Shown here: positions 31,657 through 40,493 of the stretch, one piece after another | How positions within the stretch are numbered: the first letter of the stretch is position 1 | Layout of the letters: each line of letters begins with the position of its first letter | Origin: CAZKTO01 sp964555685 | GTDB taxonomy: Bacteria; Chloroflexota; Dehalococcoidia; SHYB01 | Length of the DNA: 49,789 nt | NCBI GenBank assembly: GCA_964555685.1 | Contig: CAZKTO010000014.1 | Coordinates: 1 to 49,789 of the forward strand | Reading direction: 5' to 3' | The notes under the pieces: generated by a model | Seen by the model: only the letters and a program-made list of their open reading frames with translations | Database searches by the model: none | What the model was told of the DNA's origin: nothing | Made by a program: the position numbers and the translations under genes

Positions 31657-32580
31657 CTAGCGCGCCGACTGGAGGTACTCGTAGGCGGCCAGGGCCGCGG
31701 TGACGCCGTCGCCGGCGGCGCTGGCAAGCTGGCGCATGGACTGCCACCGCACGTCGCCCGCCGCGAAGACGCCGGGGACGCTCGTCCGCATCAGGAGATC
31801 GACCTTGATGTGCCCGCCGGCGTCCAGGTCCACCACGCCCTGGAACGGCCGGGAGTTGGGCACGAAGCCGATGGCCACAAAGACGCCGGCCACAGGCATC
31901 TGCCGCCGCTCGCCGGTCTTCACGTTCTTGAGGGCCAGGCCCGCCACCTTGCCATCGCCCTCGATGCGCTCCACGGTGGTGTCCCAGATGAACTGTATCC
32001 TGGGGTTGGCGAAGGCCCGCTCTTGAAGGACCTTGGCGGCCCGGAGCTGGTCGCGCCGGTGGATGACGGTCACCTTGCTGCAGATTTGGGCCAGGTAGAG
32101 GCCCTCGTCCATGGCCGTATCGCCGCCGCCGATGACGGCCACCTCCTGGCCGGCGAAGAAGTTGCCGTCGCAGGTGGCGCAGTAGGAGACGCCACGGGCC
32201 TCCAGCTCCGCCTCGCCAGGCACGCCCAGCTTCAGGTGGTCGCCGCCGGCCGTGATGATGATGCTCCGGGCCAGGAGCTCCTCGCTCTCGGTGCGGACGG
32301 CCATGGGCCGCCGCGTCACATCGATGCCCGTGACCTCGCCGAAGGTGTACTCAAGGCCGGCGTTGCTGGCCTGCTCCTCGAAGGCGGCCGCCAGCTCCGG
32401 CCCGGCGATCCCCTTGGGGAAGCCGGGGTAGTTCTCGATAGTCCCGGTGTTGACGATCTGGCCGCCCATGAAGACCCGCTCGACGAGCACCGTCTTCATC
32501 CTGGCGCGGGCGGCGTAGAGGCCGGCGCTGAGGCCGGCGGCGCCGCCGCCGATGATGACCAGGTCATACACGTCGCTCAC
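31657..32580 (-). CDS. trxB: thioredoxin reductase
   Basis: 307 residues, low-molecular-weight FAD/NADPH enzyme that reduces thioredoxin. FAD motif IIGGGAAGLSAGLYAAR (residues 9-25), redox pair CATC followed by DGNFF, NADPH motif VIGGGDTAMDE, and the C-terminal FAD motif GVFAAGDVRWQ (normally DVR). A GTG start (32580) follows GGAGGGATTGA. It is the third gene of a minus-strand run sat-lgt-trxB. No thioredoxin gene is adjacent, but two exported thioredoxin-like proteins lie at 47-49 kb. Confidence 0.94.
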   Translation of the reverse strand: MSDVYDLVIIGGGAAGLSAGLYAARARMKTVLVERVFMGGQIVNTGTIENYPGFPKGIAGPELAAAFEEQASNAGLEYTFGEVTGIDVTRRPMAVRTESEELLARSIIITAGGDHLKLGVPGEAELEARGVSYCATCDGNFFAGQEVAVIGGGDTAMDEGLYLAQICSKVTVIHRRDQLRAAKVLQERAFANPRIQFIWDTTVERIEGDGKVAGLALKNVKTGERRQMPVAGVFVAIGFVPNSRPFQGVVDLDAGGHIKVDLLMRTSVPGVFAAGDVRWQSMRQLASAAGDGVTAALAAYEYLQSAR

Positions 32581-32707
32581 TCAATCCCTCCAGGAGGTAT
32601 TACCGAGGCGTGTGTCACGGGTTCAGCTAGCGCAGCCTCGTTCTCTCTCCCCTGGCGGGGGAGAGAGAGTCGAGTAGTCAGTGCACGTCTCTGCGAGCGC
32701 ATTCGGG

Positions 32708-33535
32708 TCACTTGGCGGCGCCGGGCGTCGCGGGGGCCGCCCTCCCGCGCCTGGGCGACCACCAGTGCCGGTACAGCAGGGCGCCGCCGCAGATGACGAT
32801 GGCGCTGGACGAGATGACGGTGGCTGTGGGCACGTCGCCCAGCCGCCAGTTGCCCAGGCGCAGGTTCTCGAGGCCCAGCCGCACCGCGCCGTACCACACG
32901 CCGTACAGGAGCGCGATGTCGCCGTCCTTGAGCCGGCTGGTCCAGCGCCGTCCGATATACATGAGGGCGCCGAAGCCGATGAGGTTCAGCAGCGACTCGT
33001 ACAGGAAGAGCGGGTGGAAGGTCTCGAAGGTCTCGTAGCCCAGGATGCGGTTGCCGGGATCGATCTCGATGGCCCACGGGAGATCGCTGGGCTTGCCGTA
33101 GAGCTCCTGGTTGAAGAAGTTGCCCCACCGGCCGATGGCCTGGCCCAGGATCAGGCCCGGCGCGCCGATGTCCAGCCAGCGGCCCAGGGGCAGCCGCTTC
33201 CAGCGCGTGTAGATGAGGACTGCCAGGATGGAGCCGGCGACGGCGCCGTAGATGCCGATGCCGCCCTCGTTGATGAGGAAGACGCGGGGGACGTCGCGGG
33301 AGTAGATCTCGCTCCACTGGTCGATGACGTGGTAGGCGCGGGCGCCGATGAGGGCCAGCGGCAGCGCCAGGAGGAGCAGGTTGAAGACGTGGTCGGCGCT
33401 CTCGCGCCGGCGCCGGGCCTCGGTGGCGGCGACCCACGCGCCCGCCGCGACGCCGATGGCGACCAGCAGGCTGTACCAGCGCAGGCCGAAGCCGCCGACC
33501 TTGAAGACGTACTCAGGGACGAGGAGCTGGTCCAT
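32708..33535 (-). CDS. lgt: prolipoprotein diacylglyceryl transferase
   Basis: 275 residues, seven-helix inner-membrane enzyme that adds diacylglycerol to the lipobox cysteine of prolipoproteins. The Lgt signature GRWGNFFNQELYG is present, with upstream GARAYHVIDQW and downstream FHPLFLYES. A hydrophilic Arg/Pro/Ala tail (PRRGRAAPATPGAAK) follows the last helix. The lipoprotein at 48383-49390 in this window would be a substrate. It lies 86 nt after sat. Confidence 0.95.
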   Translation of the reverse strand: MDQLLVPEYVFKVGGFGLRWYSLLVAIGVAAGAWVAATEARRRRESADHVFNLLLLALPLALIGARAYHVIDQWSEIYSRDVPRVFLINEGGIGIYGAVAGSILAVLIYTRWKRLPLGRWLDIGAPGLILGQAIGRWGNFFNQELYGKPSDLPWAIEIDPGNRILGYETFETFHPLFLYESLLNLIGFGALMYIGRRWTSRLKDGDIALLYGVWYGAVRLGLENLRLGNWRLGDVPTATVISSSAIVICGGALLYRHWWSPRRGRAAPATPGAAK

Positions 33536-33621
33536 GGCACCTCACGCCCCAGAGCGCCGCGCCCGGGGCGAATCAAGAGTTGGATGCGGACTATGGCGCG
33601 CGGGATTCTGCACGGTCGCGG

Positions 33622-34824
33622 TCAGGGCTGCGTCTTGAGCGCCTGCGCCAGCAGCATCGCCACCTCGGGGCGGGCGAACTCGGCGGGCAGACTCTCGCCC
33701 TTGGCCAGCATCGACCGGACCTGGGTCCCGCTGAGGCTGACGTGGGAGGAGGCGCTGTGGGGGCAGGTCTTGGCCGAGGCCATGCCGCCGCAGGCGCGGC
33801 AGAAGAAGGTGTGCTCGAAGAAGAGGGGCGTGATCTCCAGGTCCGCCGGTGGGAAGTCGTCGAAGATCTTCTGGGCGTCGTAGGTACCGTAGTAGCTGCC
33901 GACGCCGGCGTGGTCGCGCCCGACGATGAAGTGGGTGCAGCCGTAGTTCTTCCGGACGATGGCGTGGAAGATGGCCTCGCGCGGGCCGGCGTAGCGCATG
34001 GCCGCGGGGAAGACGCCCAGGAGCGTGCGGCCGGCCGGATAGTACATCGAGAGGAGCTTGAGGTAGCTGGCCATCCGCACCTCGGCGGAGATGTCGTCGC
34101 CCTTGGTCTCGCCCACCAGCGGATGGACGAAGAGGCCGTCGACGACCTCCAGGGCGCACTTCTGGATGTACTCGTGGGCTCGGTGGATGGGGTTGCGCGT
34201 CTGGAAGGCGACGACGCGGCGCCACCCTCGCTGGGCGAAGGCGGCGCGGCTCTTGGCCGGCGGGAGCTGATGCTCGGGGAACTGGCCCGCCGAGGCCGGG
34301 TGATCGATAAGGGAGACGGGGCCGCCCAGCAGGACCTCGCCCTGCTGGTAGAGGCGGGCGACGCCGGGGTGGGCCTCGTCCATCGTCCGGTAGACCTGCT
34401 GGGCCTCCCGCCGCTTGTCGTAGCCGAGCTTCTCGTCCACCCGCATGACGGCGAGGACCGCGCCGCTCTCCGCGAGGGCGATCTCCTGGCCCTCCTTGAT
34501 GGCGGCCGCCTGCTCCTTCTCCGTGGCCAGGGTGATGGGCAGCGACCAGACGAGGCCGCTGGCCAGGCGGGCCTCCTCGACGACGCGGCGGTAGTCGGCG
34601 GCGCCCATGAAGCCGGTGAGCGGGCTGAAGCCGCCGATGGCGATGAGCTCCAGGTCCGAGGCCGCGGTGGGGCTCAGAGCAATCTGGCGCAGGCCCCGGG
34701 CCTTGCGGAGGGCCTCGTCGCGCTCGCGGCCATGGAGCTCGCGATCGACGAGGGCGCCGCCGTGGGGCTGGATGGACGGCGCCGGCGCCGTCTTCGCGCT
34801 CGAGGGGGCAGCAGGGGTGGTCAT
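33622..34824 (-). CDS. sat: ATP sulfurylase (sulfate adenylyltransferase, monofunctional)
   Basis: About 400 residues. Activates sulfate to APS, or runs in reverse in sulfur oxidation. Active-site motifs QTRNPIHRAHE and GRDHAGVGSYYG are intact, and a CRACGG...KTCPH segment matches the zinc site of the bacterial Sat family. The ATG at 34824 is preferred; an ATG at 34884 would add a basic stretch unlike the family. No APS reductase or APS kinase is seen, and the assembly gap lies only about 100 nt upstream, so a partner could be missing. A TauE/SafE transporter lies beyond the gap. Confidence 0.92.
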   Translation of the reverse strand: MTTPAAPSSAKTAPAPSIQPHGGALVDRELHGRERDEALRKARGLRQIALSPTAASDLELIAIGGFSPLTGFMGAADYRRVVEEARLASGLVWSLPITLATEKEQAAAIKEGQEIALAESGAVLAVMRVDEKLGYDKRREAQQVYRTMDEAHPGVARLYQQGEVLLGGPVSLIDHPASAGQFPEHQLPPAKSRAAFAQRGWRRVVAFQTRNPIHRAHEYIQKCALEVVDGLFVHPLVGETKGDDISAEVRMASYLKLLSMYYPAGRTLLGVFPAAMRYAGPREAIFHAIVRKNYGCTHFIVGRDHAGVGSYYGTYDAQKIFDDFPPADLEITPLFFEHTFFCRACGGMASAKTCPHSASSHVSLSGTQVRSMLAKGESLPAEFARPEVAMLLAQALKTQP

Positions 34825-34894
34825 GGCAGGCGGTGTGCGACTCCTTTGCGTTTGAGGTGAACGCCGGGACTTGCTCCCCGACACGTCGGGGCGC

Positions 34895-34980
34895 CCACCG
34901 AAAAGGATGCGATGTGACTGGNNNNNNNNNNTTGTTTCGCAAGGGGCCGGCGACCACCGAGAAGGGTACGATGCGACTGG
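34895..34980. repeat. assembly gap flanked by imperfect 27-bp direct repeats
   Basis: A run of ten Ns occupies 34922-34931. The 27 nt immediately left (34895-34921) recur at 34954-34980 with four differences, all transitions. The contig join may therefore sit in a repeat and the true spacing is unknown. A CCCCGACACGTCGGGG palindrome (34876-34891) touches the left repeat. Confidence 0.7.
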
Positions 34981-35091
34981 ATGTCCGAAGAGGTATTATC
35001 CCATAAGACCAAAGAAGCAGCAATTCCGGACCAAGGATAGGCCCATCTGTCAAGGCGCACTGATAGCGGGTCTGGTGAAAGCAAACGCTCT

Positions 35092-35922
35092 TCAGCCCAG
35101 GCTGGCCAGAATCTGTCGGGCGCCCACGGCCGTGAGACCAAGGGAAAGGATGACCAGAATCACTTTCTGACTGAGACGCTTACCCAGATACACACCTAAT
35201 TGTCCCCCTATAAGGGCGCCTACGCCAAGCAGCCCAGCCCGCCGCCAGCCTTCGTGGAACTGCCCCGTGAGTATGTGGGTGAGGATACCGGCGAACGACG
35301 TGGGGACAAGCACCAGCAGGGTGGTGGCACTAGCCACTCGGGGTGGTACTTTCAGGATGTAGACCAATGCCGGCATATGGATGACTCCCCCGCCAATGCC
35401 AAAAAAACTAGACATGAAGCCCGCCGCAGGGCTGACGACCCCTGCCAGTAATCCATTGACGTAGAACCGGTAGATAGCCCCCCTTTTCTCACGGACCTCT
35501 CTATTTGGCTCATGTTGCATGTCCAGCTGCGGTCCAGCCACCGTGCTTCTCCACAGGATGTAGACCGCACCGAGGAGAAGTATCACACCAAAGGCCGCCT
35601 GGAAGTGCTCCCTGCTCACGATGCCTGACGTTATGGAGCCGAGGACTGCCGCCGGGACAGCGCCAACGACCAGGAGGAGAGCCGTGCGCAGGTCAATACG
35701 CCGCGCTCTCGTGTTGCTAATAGTGGCAGAGCTAGCGTTCAGAAAGACCACAGTCAAAGAGATGCTAGTGACGGTGGCGGTAGAGGCTTCCGGGAAAAGC
35801 ACGATAAGTATTGGGACCAGGATAAAGCCACCGCCCAACCCCACTAGTGCTCCTATGGCCCCTACGGCAACGCCCAGGAGCGGTAGGAGGGCCAAGTCGA
35901 AAGGCGTCAACTCGAACGTCAT
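35092..35922 (-). CDS. TauE/SafE-family membrane transporter
   Basis: 276 residues with about eight hydrophobic helices in the two-repeat TSUP arrangement: GALVGLGGGFILVPILIVLF in the first half and SSFFGIGGGVIHMPALVYIL in the second, each with the typical GxGGG(x)xxxP motif. Family members export or import sulfite, sulfoacetate, taurine-related anions or thiosulfate. The proximity of sat suggests a sulfur oxyanion. Codon use is less GC-rich than its neighbours, which hints at acquisition. The 35923-36134 stretch upstream shows no gene. Confidence 0.9.
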   Translation of the reverse strand: MTFELTPFDLALLPLLGVAVGAIGALVGLGGGFILVPILIVLFPEASTATVTSISLTVVFLNASSATISNTRARRIDLRTALLLVVGAVPAAVLGSITSGIVSREHFQAAFGVILLLGAVYILWRSTVAGPQLDMQHEPNREVREKRGAIYRFYVNGLLAGVVSPAAGFMSSFFGIGGGVIHMPALVYILKVPPRVASATTLLVLVPTSFAGILTHILTGQFHEGWRRAGLLGVGALIGGQLGVYLGKRLSQKVILVILSLGLTAVGARQILASLG

Positions 35923-36134
35923 GCCGTTCGTCGCTTCTGTGTAATCGGTCCCGATGCTATGGCCGCTAGGTCATCTAGGGTCGTTGGTGGCCGCATCTTC
36001 CCGAACCCGCCCGCCACGAGCCCCTCCTATTAGGAATTCTGACTCCACTCATCTATAAACTGGGATTTCCCATTTAGCCCCGGCCCCGACCCACCCGCCC
36101 CCGCTCTCCCGCGGGGAGAGAGGGTTTGTCCGCG

Positions 36135-37643
36135 CTACTTGCGAGCGGATTTCGTGGCGTGGTCCTTCGCGAGGACGCGGCTCGCGTACGCCTCGACGGC
36201 GGTCCCCTTGAAGAAGCCCGGGTTCATGCGGCCGTGCAGGCGGATGGCGTTGTCGCACGTGAACGCCCGGAAGTCGTCATCGGTGATGAGCCCGCGCTCG
36301 ACGAGCTCGTGCGCCTCCACGACCACCTTGGCCATGTCCGGCACGTCGTAGTGGCCGATGTCGGAGCCGAAGGTGGCGTTGAGCCGCGCGCCATAGGGGT
36401 TGACCCTGGTATTGAAGGCGGAGGCGTTGATGGGGTCGTCCGCCTCGCACCCGAAGTAGAGACGGGGCACGAAGCGGTCCCGGAGGTCGTCCCGGCTGCT
36501 GACGCCGAGAGCGGCGAACTCGTCCAGGGCGCTCATGTCCACCGCGGCGCTCATGAGGTCGAAGCTGCGCTGGATGGCCTCCATGCGGCCTTCCATGGCC
36601 TTGCCGCCGTAGCGGGCCAGGAGGTCCAGGTACGCCTTCCGGTCCAGATTCGCGGGGTTGGTCTGCTCCAGCGCCTGGACGTTGCGTTTGTCCCACGCTC
36701 CCAGGACCTCGGCGTACATGGCGCAGGCCCAGCCGACGCCGCATTCCAGGAAAGCGATGTTGAGGGTGGGAAAGCGGTGGGTGACGCCGCCCATGAGGAT
36801 TCCCTTGCACAACAGGCCTTGGAGGTAGGCGTGGTTCCCCAGGTGGTTGTAGACGAAGTTGGAGATGGAGCGCCCGAAGATGGGATAGTTGGCGAAGAGC
36901 CCGCCGTGGGAGGTGACCGCGACGCCCAGCTCCACGCACTTGGCCCAGACAGGGTCGTAGTCGTACTGGCTATCGATCGAGAAGTGGTCCACCCAGCACG
37001 CGTCGGGCCAGGCCTGGGGATGCTCGCGGTGCAGGGCCGGGATGGGGCGCGACACGCCCGGCGGGATGAGGACGGCCTTGTGCCCGAGTTTCCTGACCGA
37101 GAAATCGAGCTCGTCGAGGGCCTCCTCGGGCGTGTGCATGGGGATGACGGCGACGGGCGTCATGCGGGACGAGAACTCCCGGTAGAAGTCGGCCTGGAGC
37201 ATGTTGATGGCGCGGATGGTGTGGCGACGCATCTCCGCGTCGGGCTCCAGGGTCGTGGCCAGGCCCATATTGCCGTACAGGATGGCGTAGTCCATGCCCA
37301 GCTCTTCCAGGCGCTCGTAGAGCAGGCGTGGCACCGTGGTCGTGGCGGCGTCGATGGTGCTCTTGGTGGGCAGGAACCACCAGGGCGGGCGGCCGGTCCG
37401 CGTGTCCCGCCGCTGCTCCCAGGTCTGGGCCGCCCAGGGTGGGCGCTGTCCCCCGCTGCGGTCGCCCGCGCGGCTGGCGGCCATCCGAGCCTCGTAGCGC
37501 CTGGCGAAGTCGGCTCCGCCGGCCTTCCGCAGGTACTCAGGGAGGGCCGGGGTGAACTCCAGCATGTGGCCATCGGCATCGATGATGGGGTGGTCGAGGC
37601 GGGCTCGGACCTGGGACGATCTGGACGTGTGTGCGACGGCCAT
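36135..37643 (-). CDS. amidohydrolase family 2 (ACMSD-like metal-dependent hydrolase)
   Basis: 502 residues. IIDADGHMLEF (residues 20-30) supplies the metal-binding D-x-H-like motif of the amidohydrolase_2 TIM barrel. Other likely ligands are the His in AVTSHGGLF and the Asp in FGSDIGHYDVPD near the C-terminus. Members decarboxylate or hydrolyse ring-cleavage products and related acids. It starts with AGGAGG close upstream. It is followed on the same strand by two family III CoA-transferases transcribed in the same direction, so a catabolic role for an aromatic or carboxylic acid is plausible. Confidence 0.88.
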   Translation of the reverse strand: MAVAHTSRSSQVRARLDHPIIDADGHMLEFTPALPEYLRKAGGADFARRYEARMAASRAGDRSGGQRPPWAAQTWEQRRDTRTGRPPWWFLPTKSTIDAATTTVPRLLYERLEELGMDYAILYGNMGLATTLEPDAEMRRHTIRAINMLQADFYREFSSRMTPVAVIPMHTPEEALDELDFSVRKLGHKAVLIPPGVSRPIPALHREHPQAWPDACWVDHFSIDSQYDYDPVWAKCVELGVAVTSHGGLFANYPIFGRSISNFVYNHLGNHAYLQGLLCKGILMGGVTHRFPTLNIAFLECGVGWACAMYAEVLGAWDKRNVQALEQTNPANLDRKAYLDLLARYGGKAMEGRMEAIQRSFDLMSAAVDMSALDEFAALGVSSRDDLRDRFVPRLYFGCEADDPINASAFNTRVNPYGARLNATFGSDIGHYDVPDMAKVVVEAHELVERGLITDDDFRAFTCDNAIRLHGRMNPGFFKGTAVEAYASRVLAKDHATKSARK

Positions 37644-37733
37644 GGCAGGCCTCCTGGCTTCCCCGCAAGGCGAGGGCCGCTGCTCTTGGGTGGCAGTGTA
37701 GCCGGGGTGGGAGGCGGGGTCAACGGAAGGAGG

Positions 37734-39008
37734 CTAGTAGATGACCTTCTCCGCCGTGAGGCGCGCGAAGTCGTCCCTGGGCAGGCCCAGCAGGTCGCAG
37801 AAGACCAGCTCGTTGTCCTCGCCGACGAGGGGGCAGTGGTCGCGAACCGAGCCTGGCGTATCGCTGAACTTCCAGTGGATACCGTAGATCATCTCGCGTC
37901 CCAGCGGATGCTCCCGCTCGAGCCAGGAGCCGCGGGCCTGCCAGTGGGGGTCCGTGTAGACCTCCGGCGCCGAGGCCGATGGGAAGGCGGCGACGCCCGC
38001 GGCCTGGAGGGCGGCCGTCGCCTCGGTGTTCGTGCGCTCGCGGGTCCAGCGGGCGATGATCTCGTCCAGGGCCGGCTCGTTGCGCTTGCGCCGGAACTTG
38101 TCGGCGAAGCGCGGGTCGACGCGCAGGGCCGGAGCCTGCCCCCTCGGGGGACTCGGGGCAAGCTCTGGGCCTGTCGAAGGACCGCCGATGACGCGGCAGA
38201 GCCCCTGCCACTCGCGCTCCGAGTAGACGGCGATGGTCACCCACCGGTCTTGCCCTTTGCTGGGATAGACGTTATGGGGCACGAAGTCGGCGGCCCGGTT
38301 GCCCATGGGGGCGAAGACTCGCCGGTTCCAGTGGTAGTCGAGCATGAGCGGGCCGAGGCCCGTGGACATGCCCTCCCACTGGGAGAAGTCGATGTAGCTG
38401 CCCTGGCCCGTCTCGTTGCGGCGCCTGAGGGCGGCCAGGATGGCGTAGGCCCCCAGAACGCCGCCGATGGGATCGGTGATGGCCATGCCGAAGGCCACGG
38501 GGCGTTCGCCTTCGTAGCCGTTGATGGCGTCGAGGCCCGCCAGCGACGCCAGCACCGTTCCGTAGGTGTTGATCTGGCTGTACGGTCCCCACTGGCCGGC
38601 CGCCGAGGGCGAGATCATGATCAGGTCGGGCCGGACCTGGCGCAGGGTCTCGTAGTCGAGGCCCAGCTTCTTCATGGTGCCGGGGGTCCAGTTCTCGGCG
38701 ACGATGTCGCTCTCCCGGACCAGGTCCAGGACCAGCTGGCGGCCTTGGGGATGGCGCAGGTCCACCGTGATCCCCAGGTTGTTGCGGCTGAGGTTGTGGG
38801 CCCAGAGGCAGCGGTCCGGTTCCTCGATGTTGCCCAAGAAGGGCGCCAGGCTCTTGAGCACCTCCAGCCGCTGGCGGGACTCGACCTTGATCACCTCAGC
38901 GCCGAAGTCGCCGAGGATGTGGGTGATGGTGGCGCAGATCCAGTACCAGCCGAAGTTGAGGACCCGGAGGCCTTTGAGGGGGAGGACAGACCCAGTACCG
39001 CTGGTCAT
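37734..39008 (-). CDS. family III CoA-transferase (CaiB/BaiF), subunit with the catalytic Asp
   Basis: 424 residues. Hallmarks: PLKGLRVLNFGWYWICATIT, LGDFGAEVIKVES, and the catalytic Asp in AITDPIGGVLGAYAILAALR, followed by TGQGSYIDFSQWE. It transfers CoA between carboxylic acids through an aspartyl-CoA anhydride. The ATG at 39006-39008 is 7 nt after the stop of the second CoA-transferase gene, so the two are coupled. An in-frame insert of about 20 residues (GPSTGPELAPSPPRGQAPAL) before RVDPRFADKF is encoded by a dispersed repeat at 38133-38180. Confidence 0.9.
   Translation of the reverse strand: MTSGTGSVLPLKGLRVLNFGWYWICATITHILGDFGAEVIKVESRQRLEVLKSLAPFLGNIEEPDRCLWAHNLSRNNLGITVDLRHPQGRQLVLDLVRESDIVAENWTPGTMKKLGLDYETLRQVRPDLIMISPSAAGQWGPYSQINTYGTVLASLAGLDAINGYEGERPVAFGMAITDPIGGVLGAYAILAALRRRNETGQGSYIDFSQWEGMSTGLGPLMLDYHWNRRVFAPMGNRAADFVPHNVYPSKGQDRWVTIAVYSEREWQGLCRVIGGPSTGPELAPSPPRGQAPALRVDPRFADKFRRKRNEPALDEIIARWTRERTNTEATAALQAAGVAAFPSASAPEVYTDPHWQARGSWLEREHPLGREMIYGIHWKFSDTPGSVRDHCPLVGEDNELVFCDLLGLPRDDFARLTAEKVIY
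38133..38180. repeat. dispersed repeat inserted in frame in the CoA-transferase gene
   Basis: Combines GGGGGACTCGGGG-like palindrome bases with an AGCTCTGGGCCTGTCGAAGG unit, a member of the CCTTCGACAGGCTCAGG family that is intergenic elsewhere (17911-17929, 40327-40343). It lies where homologues have only a short loop. Confidence 0.65.
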
Positions 39009-39015
39009 GGTGGCC

Positions 39016-40239
39016 TCAGATGACGCCCGCGCGGCGGAGGTCGGCCAGCTCGGCGCGGGGGATGCCCAGGACGCCGCCGTAGACGGCCTCGTTGTGCTGG
39101 CCGAGGAGCGGCGCCGGCCGGTCGATGCGCCAGGGATCGCCGGAGAAGCGGAGCGGAGGCCCTGGGACGCGGAGCCGTCCCGCCGCTGGGTGATCGATCT
39201 CGACGAAGTAGCCACGGGCCGCGAGGTGCCCATCATGGTAGAGGTCCTGGACGGTGTTGACGGGCGCAGCGGGGACACCGTGGGCCCTGCAAACGGCAAA
39301 GATCTCCTGGGAGGTGTGGGACTCGAGCCAGCCGGTCATCAGGTGATAGATCTCGGCGGAGTAGGGAGCGCGCTGGCGTGAGGTCCCCTTGAAGAGCGGC
39401 GATTGCGCCCAATCGGGGTTGCCCATGGCCTGCACGAGCGCCTCCCATTGGTGGGGCGCCAGGGCGACGACGCAGGCCCAGCCGTCCCTGGTCTTGCGCA
39501 TGCCGGCGGGGGCCTGGTTCTCCATCCCGCCGGTCCCGGTGCGCACGCGGAAGGCCTTGTCCTGGTAGAAGCCGCTGACCTCGACGGCCAGGTGGAGCGT
39601 CGCCAGCGTCTCGGCCTCGGAGAGGTCCACGTACTGGCCGCGGCCGGTCAGCTGGCGGGCGTGGAGGGCCAGCATGGCCGCGCAGGCGGCGTTGACGCCT
39701 CCCCAGAACGAGGCGTGATTCCATTGGGCCCACAGGGGCTCGCGATGGGGGTCGCCGGCGTAGGCGTGGGCGCTGCCGCTTCCGTGCCAGCTGGTGAGGT
39801 CGTAGCCCCGGTAGCGGCCGTAGGGGCCCGACCGGCCCAGGCTGCTGAGGGCCACCATGACGAGGCGCGGGCAGGCGTCCTTGAGCTGCGGGTAGTCGAG
39901 GCTCAGGGCGTCGAGTTCGCCGGGCTGCGTGCCATCGATGAGGACGTCGGCCCAGGCGGCCAGCGCCTGGAAGATCGACCGTCCCGTTGGCAGGCCGGGG
40001 CGCAGGGTGACGCCGAGCTTGTTGGCGTTGTAATAGAGGTGGAACCCGCTCGTCTCGTGGTTGGGGATGTCGCCGGGGAAGGGGCCGTAGGCGCGGCCGG
40101 GCTCGTCGCCATCGGGCGACTCGATCTTGACGACGGTGGCGCCCAGGTCGGCCATCATCTTGCCGGCGAGGGCGGCGTTGGCGAAGGGGCCGTACTCGAG
40201 GATGCGGACGCCCTCGAGCTCGCGGCGGATGTCGGGCAT
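39016..40239 (-). CDS. family III CoA-transferase (CaiB/BaiF), possible partner subunit
   Basis: 407 residues. LEGVRILEYGPFANAALAGK and LGATVVKIESPDGDEPGRAYG at the N-terminus, and TGRGQYVDLSEAET in the middle, place it in family III. The segment that normally carries the catalytic Asp reads NHASFWGGVNAACAA, with Ser at the expected position, so it may be catalytically silent. That would fit a heteromer with the neighbouring 37734-39008 subunit, as in BbsEF-type enzymes. The assignment of the missing Asp rests on eye alignment. The region 40240-40493 upstream holds repeats (CCTTCGACAGGCTCAGG at 40327-40343) and no gene. Confidence 0.88.
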   Translation of the reverse strand: MPDIRRELEGVRILEYGPFANAALAGKMMADLGATVVKIESPDGDEPGRAYGPFPGDIPNHETSGFHLYYNANKLGVTLRPGLPTGRSIFQALAAWADVLIDGTQPGELDALSLDYPQLKDACPRLVMVALSSLGRSGPYGRYRGYDLTSWHGSGSAHAYAGDPHREPLWAQWNHASFWGGVNAACAAMLALHARQLTGRGQYVDLSEAETLATLHLAVEVSGFYQDKAFRVRTGTGGMENQAPAGMRKTRDGWACVVALAPHQWEALVQAMGNPDWAQSPLFKGTSRQRAPYSAEIYHLMTGWLESHTSQEIFAVCRAHGVPAAPVNTVQDLYHDGHLAARGYFVEIDHPAAGRLRVPGPPLRFSGDPWRIDRPAPLLGQHNEAVYGGVLGIPRAELADLRRAGVI

Positions 40240-40493
40240 GTCGGGCGGATGCTCCCGTGGGCGAGGTCGGCGGGAGTATAGCGCCGGGCGGGAGGGCCGG
40301 GCAAGGCGACGGGTAGCCCTAACCCTCCTTCGACAGGCTCAGGACGGCGCCTAGCCCCCTTCCCTGCGAGGGAAGGGGGAAGACGCCCTCGCCTCTCTCT
40401 TCAGGAGAGGGCGGGGTGGGAGAGGTCCCGCCAGCGCCCGGTTCCTCCATCCGCACGCGGGCCGTACAATAGCCCCATCGTTTGGAGCGCACC

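Noticed and set aside
34895..34980. CRISPR-like repeat-spacer array at the gap
   Set aside because: Only two copies, with four differences in 27 nt, and no cas genes. No other array-like spacing was found in the window.
33542..35053. Minus-strand open frame running through the N gap
   Set aside because: It is a shadow of sat in another frame and is only kept open by the unknown bases.
25362..35922. Sulfur-metabolism genomic island (TusA, IscS-like, Sat, TauE/SafE)
   Set aside because: The genes are separated by trpB, SDRs, terC, trxB and lgt on both strands, so a single island is not supported; only local pairs are.
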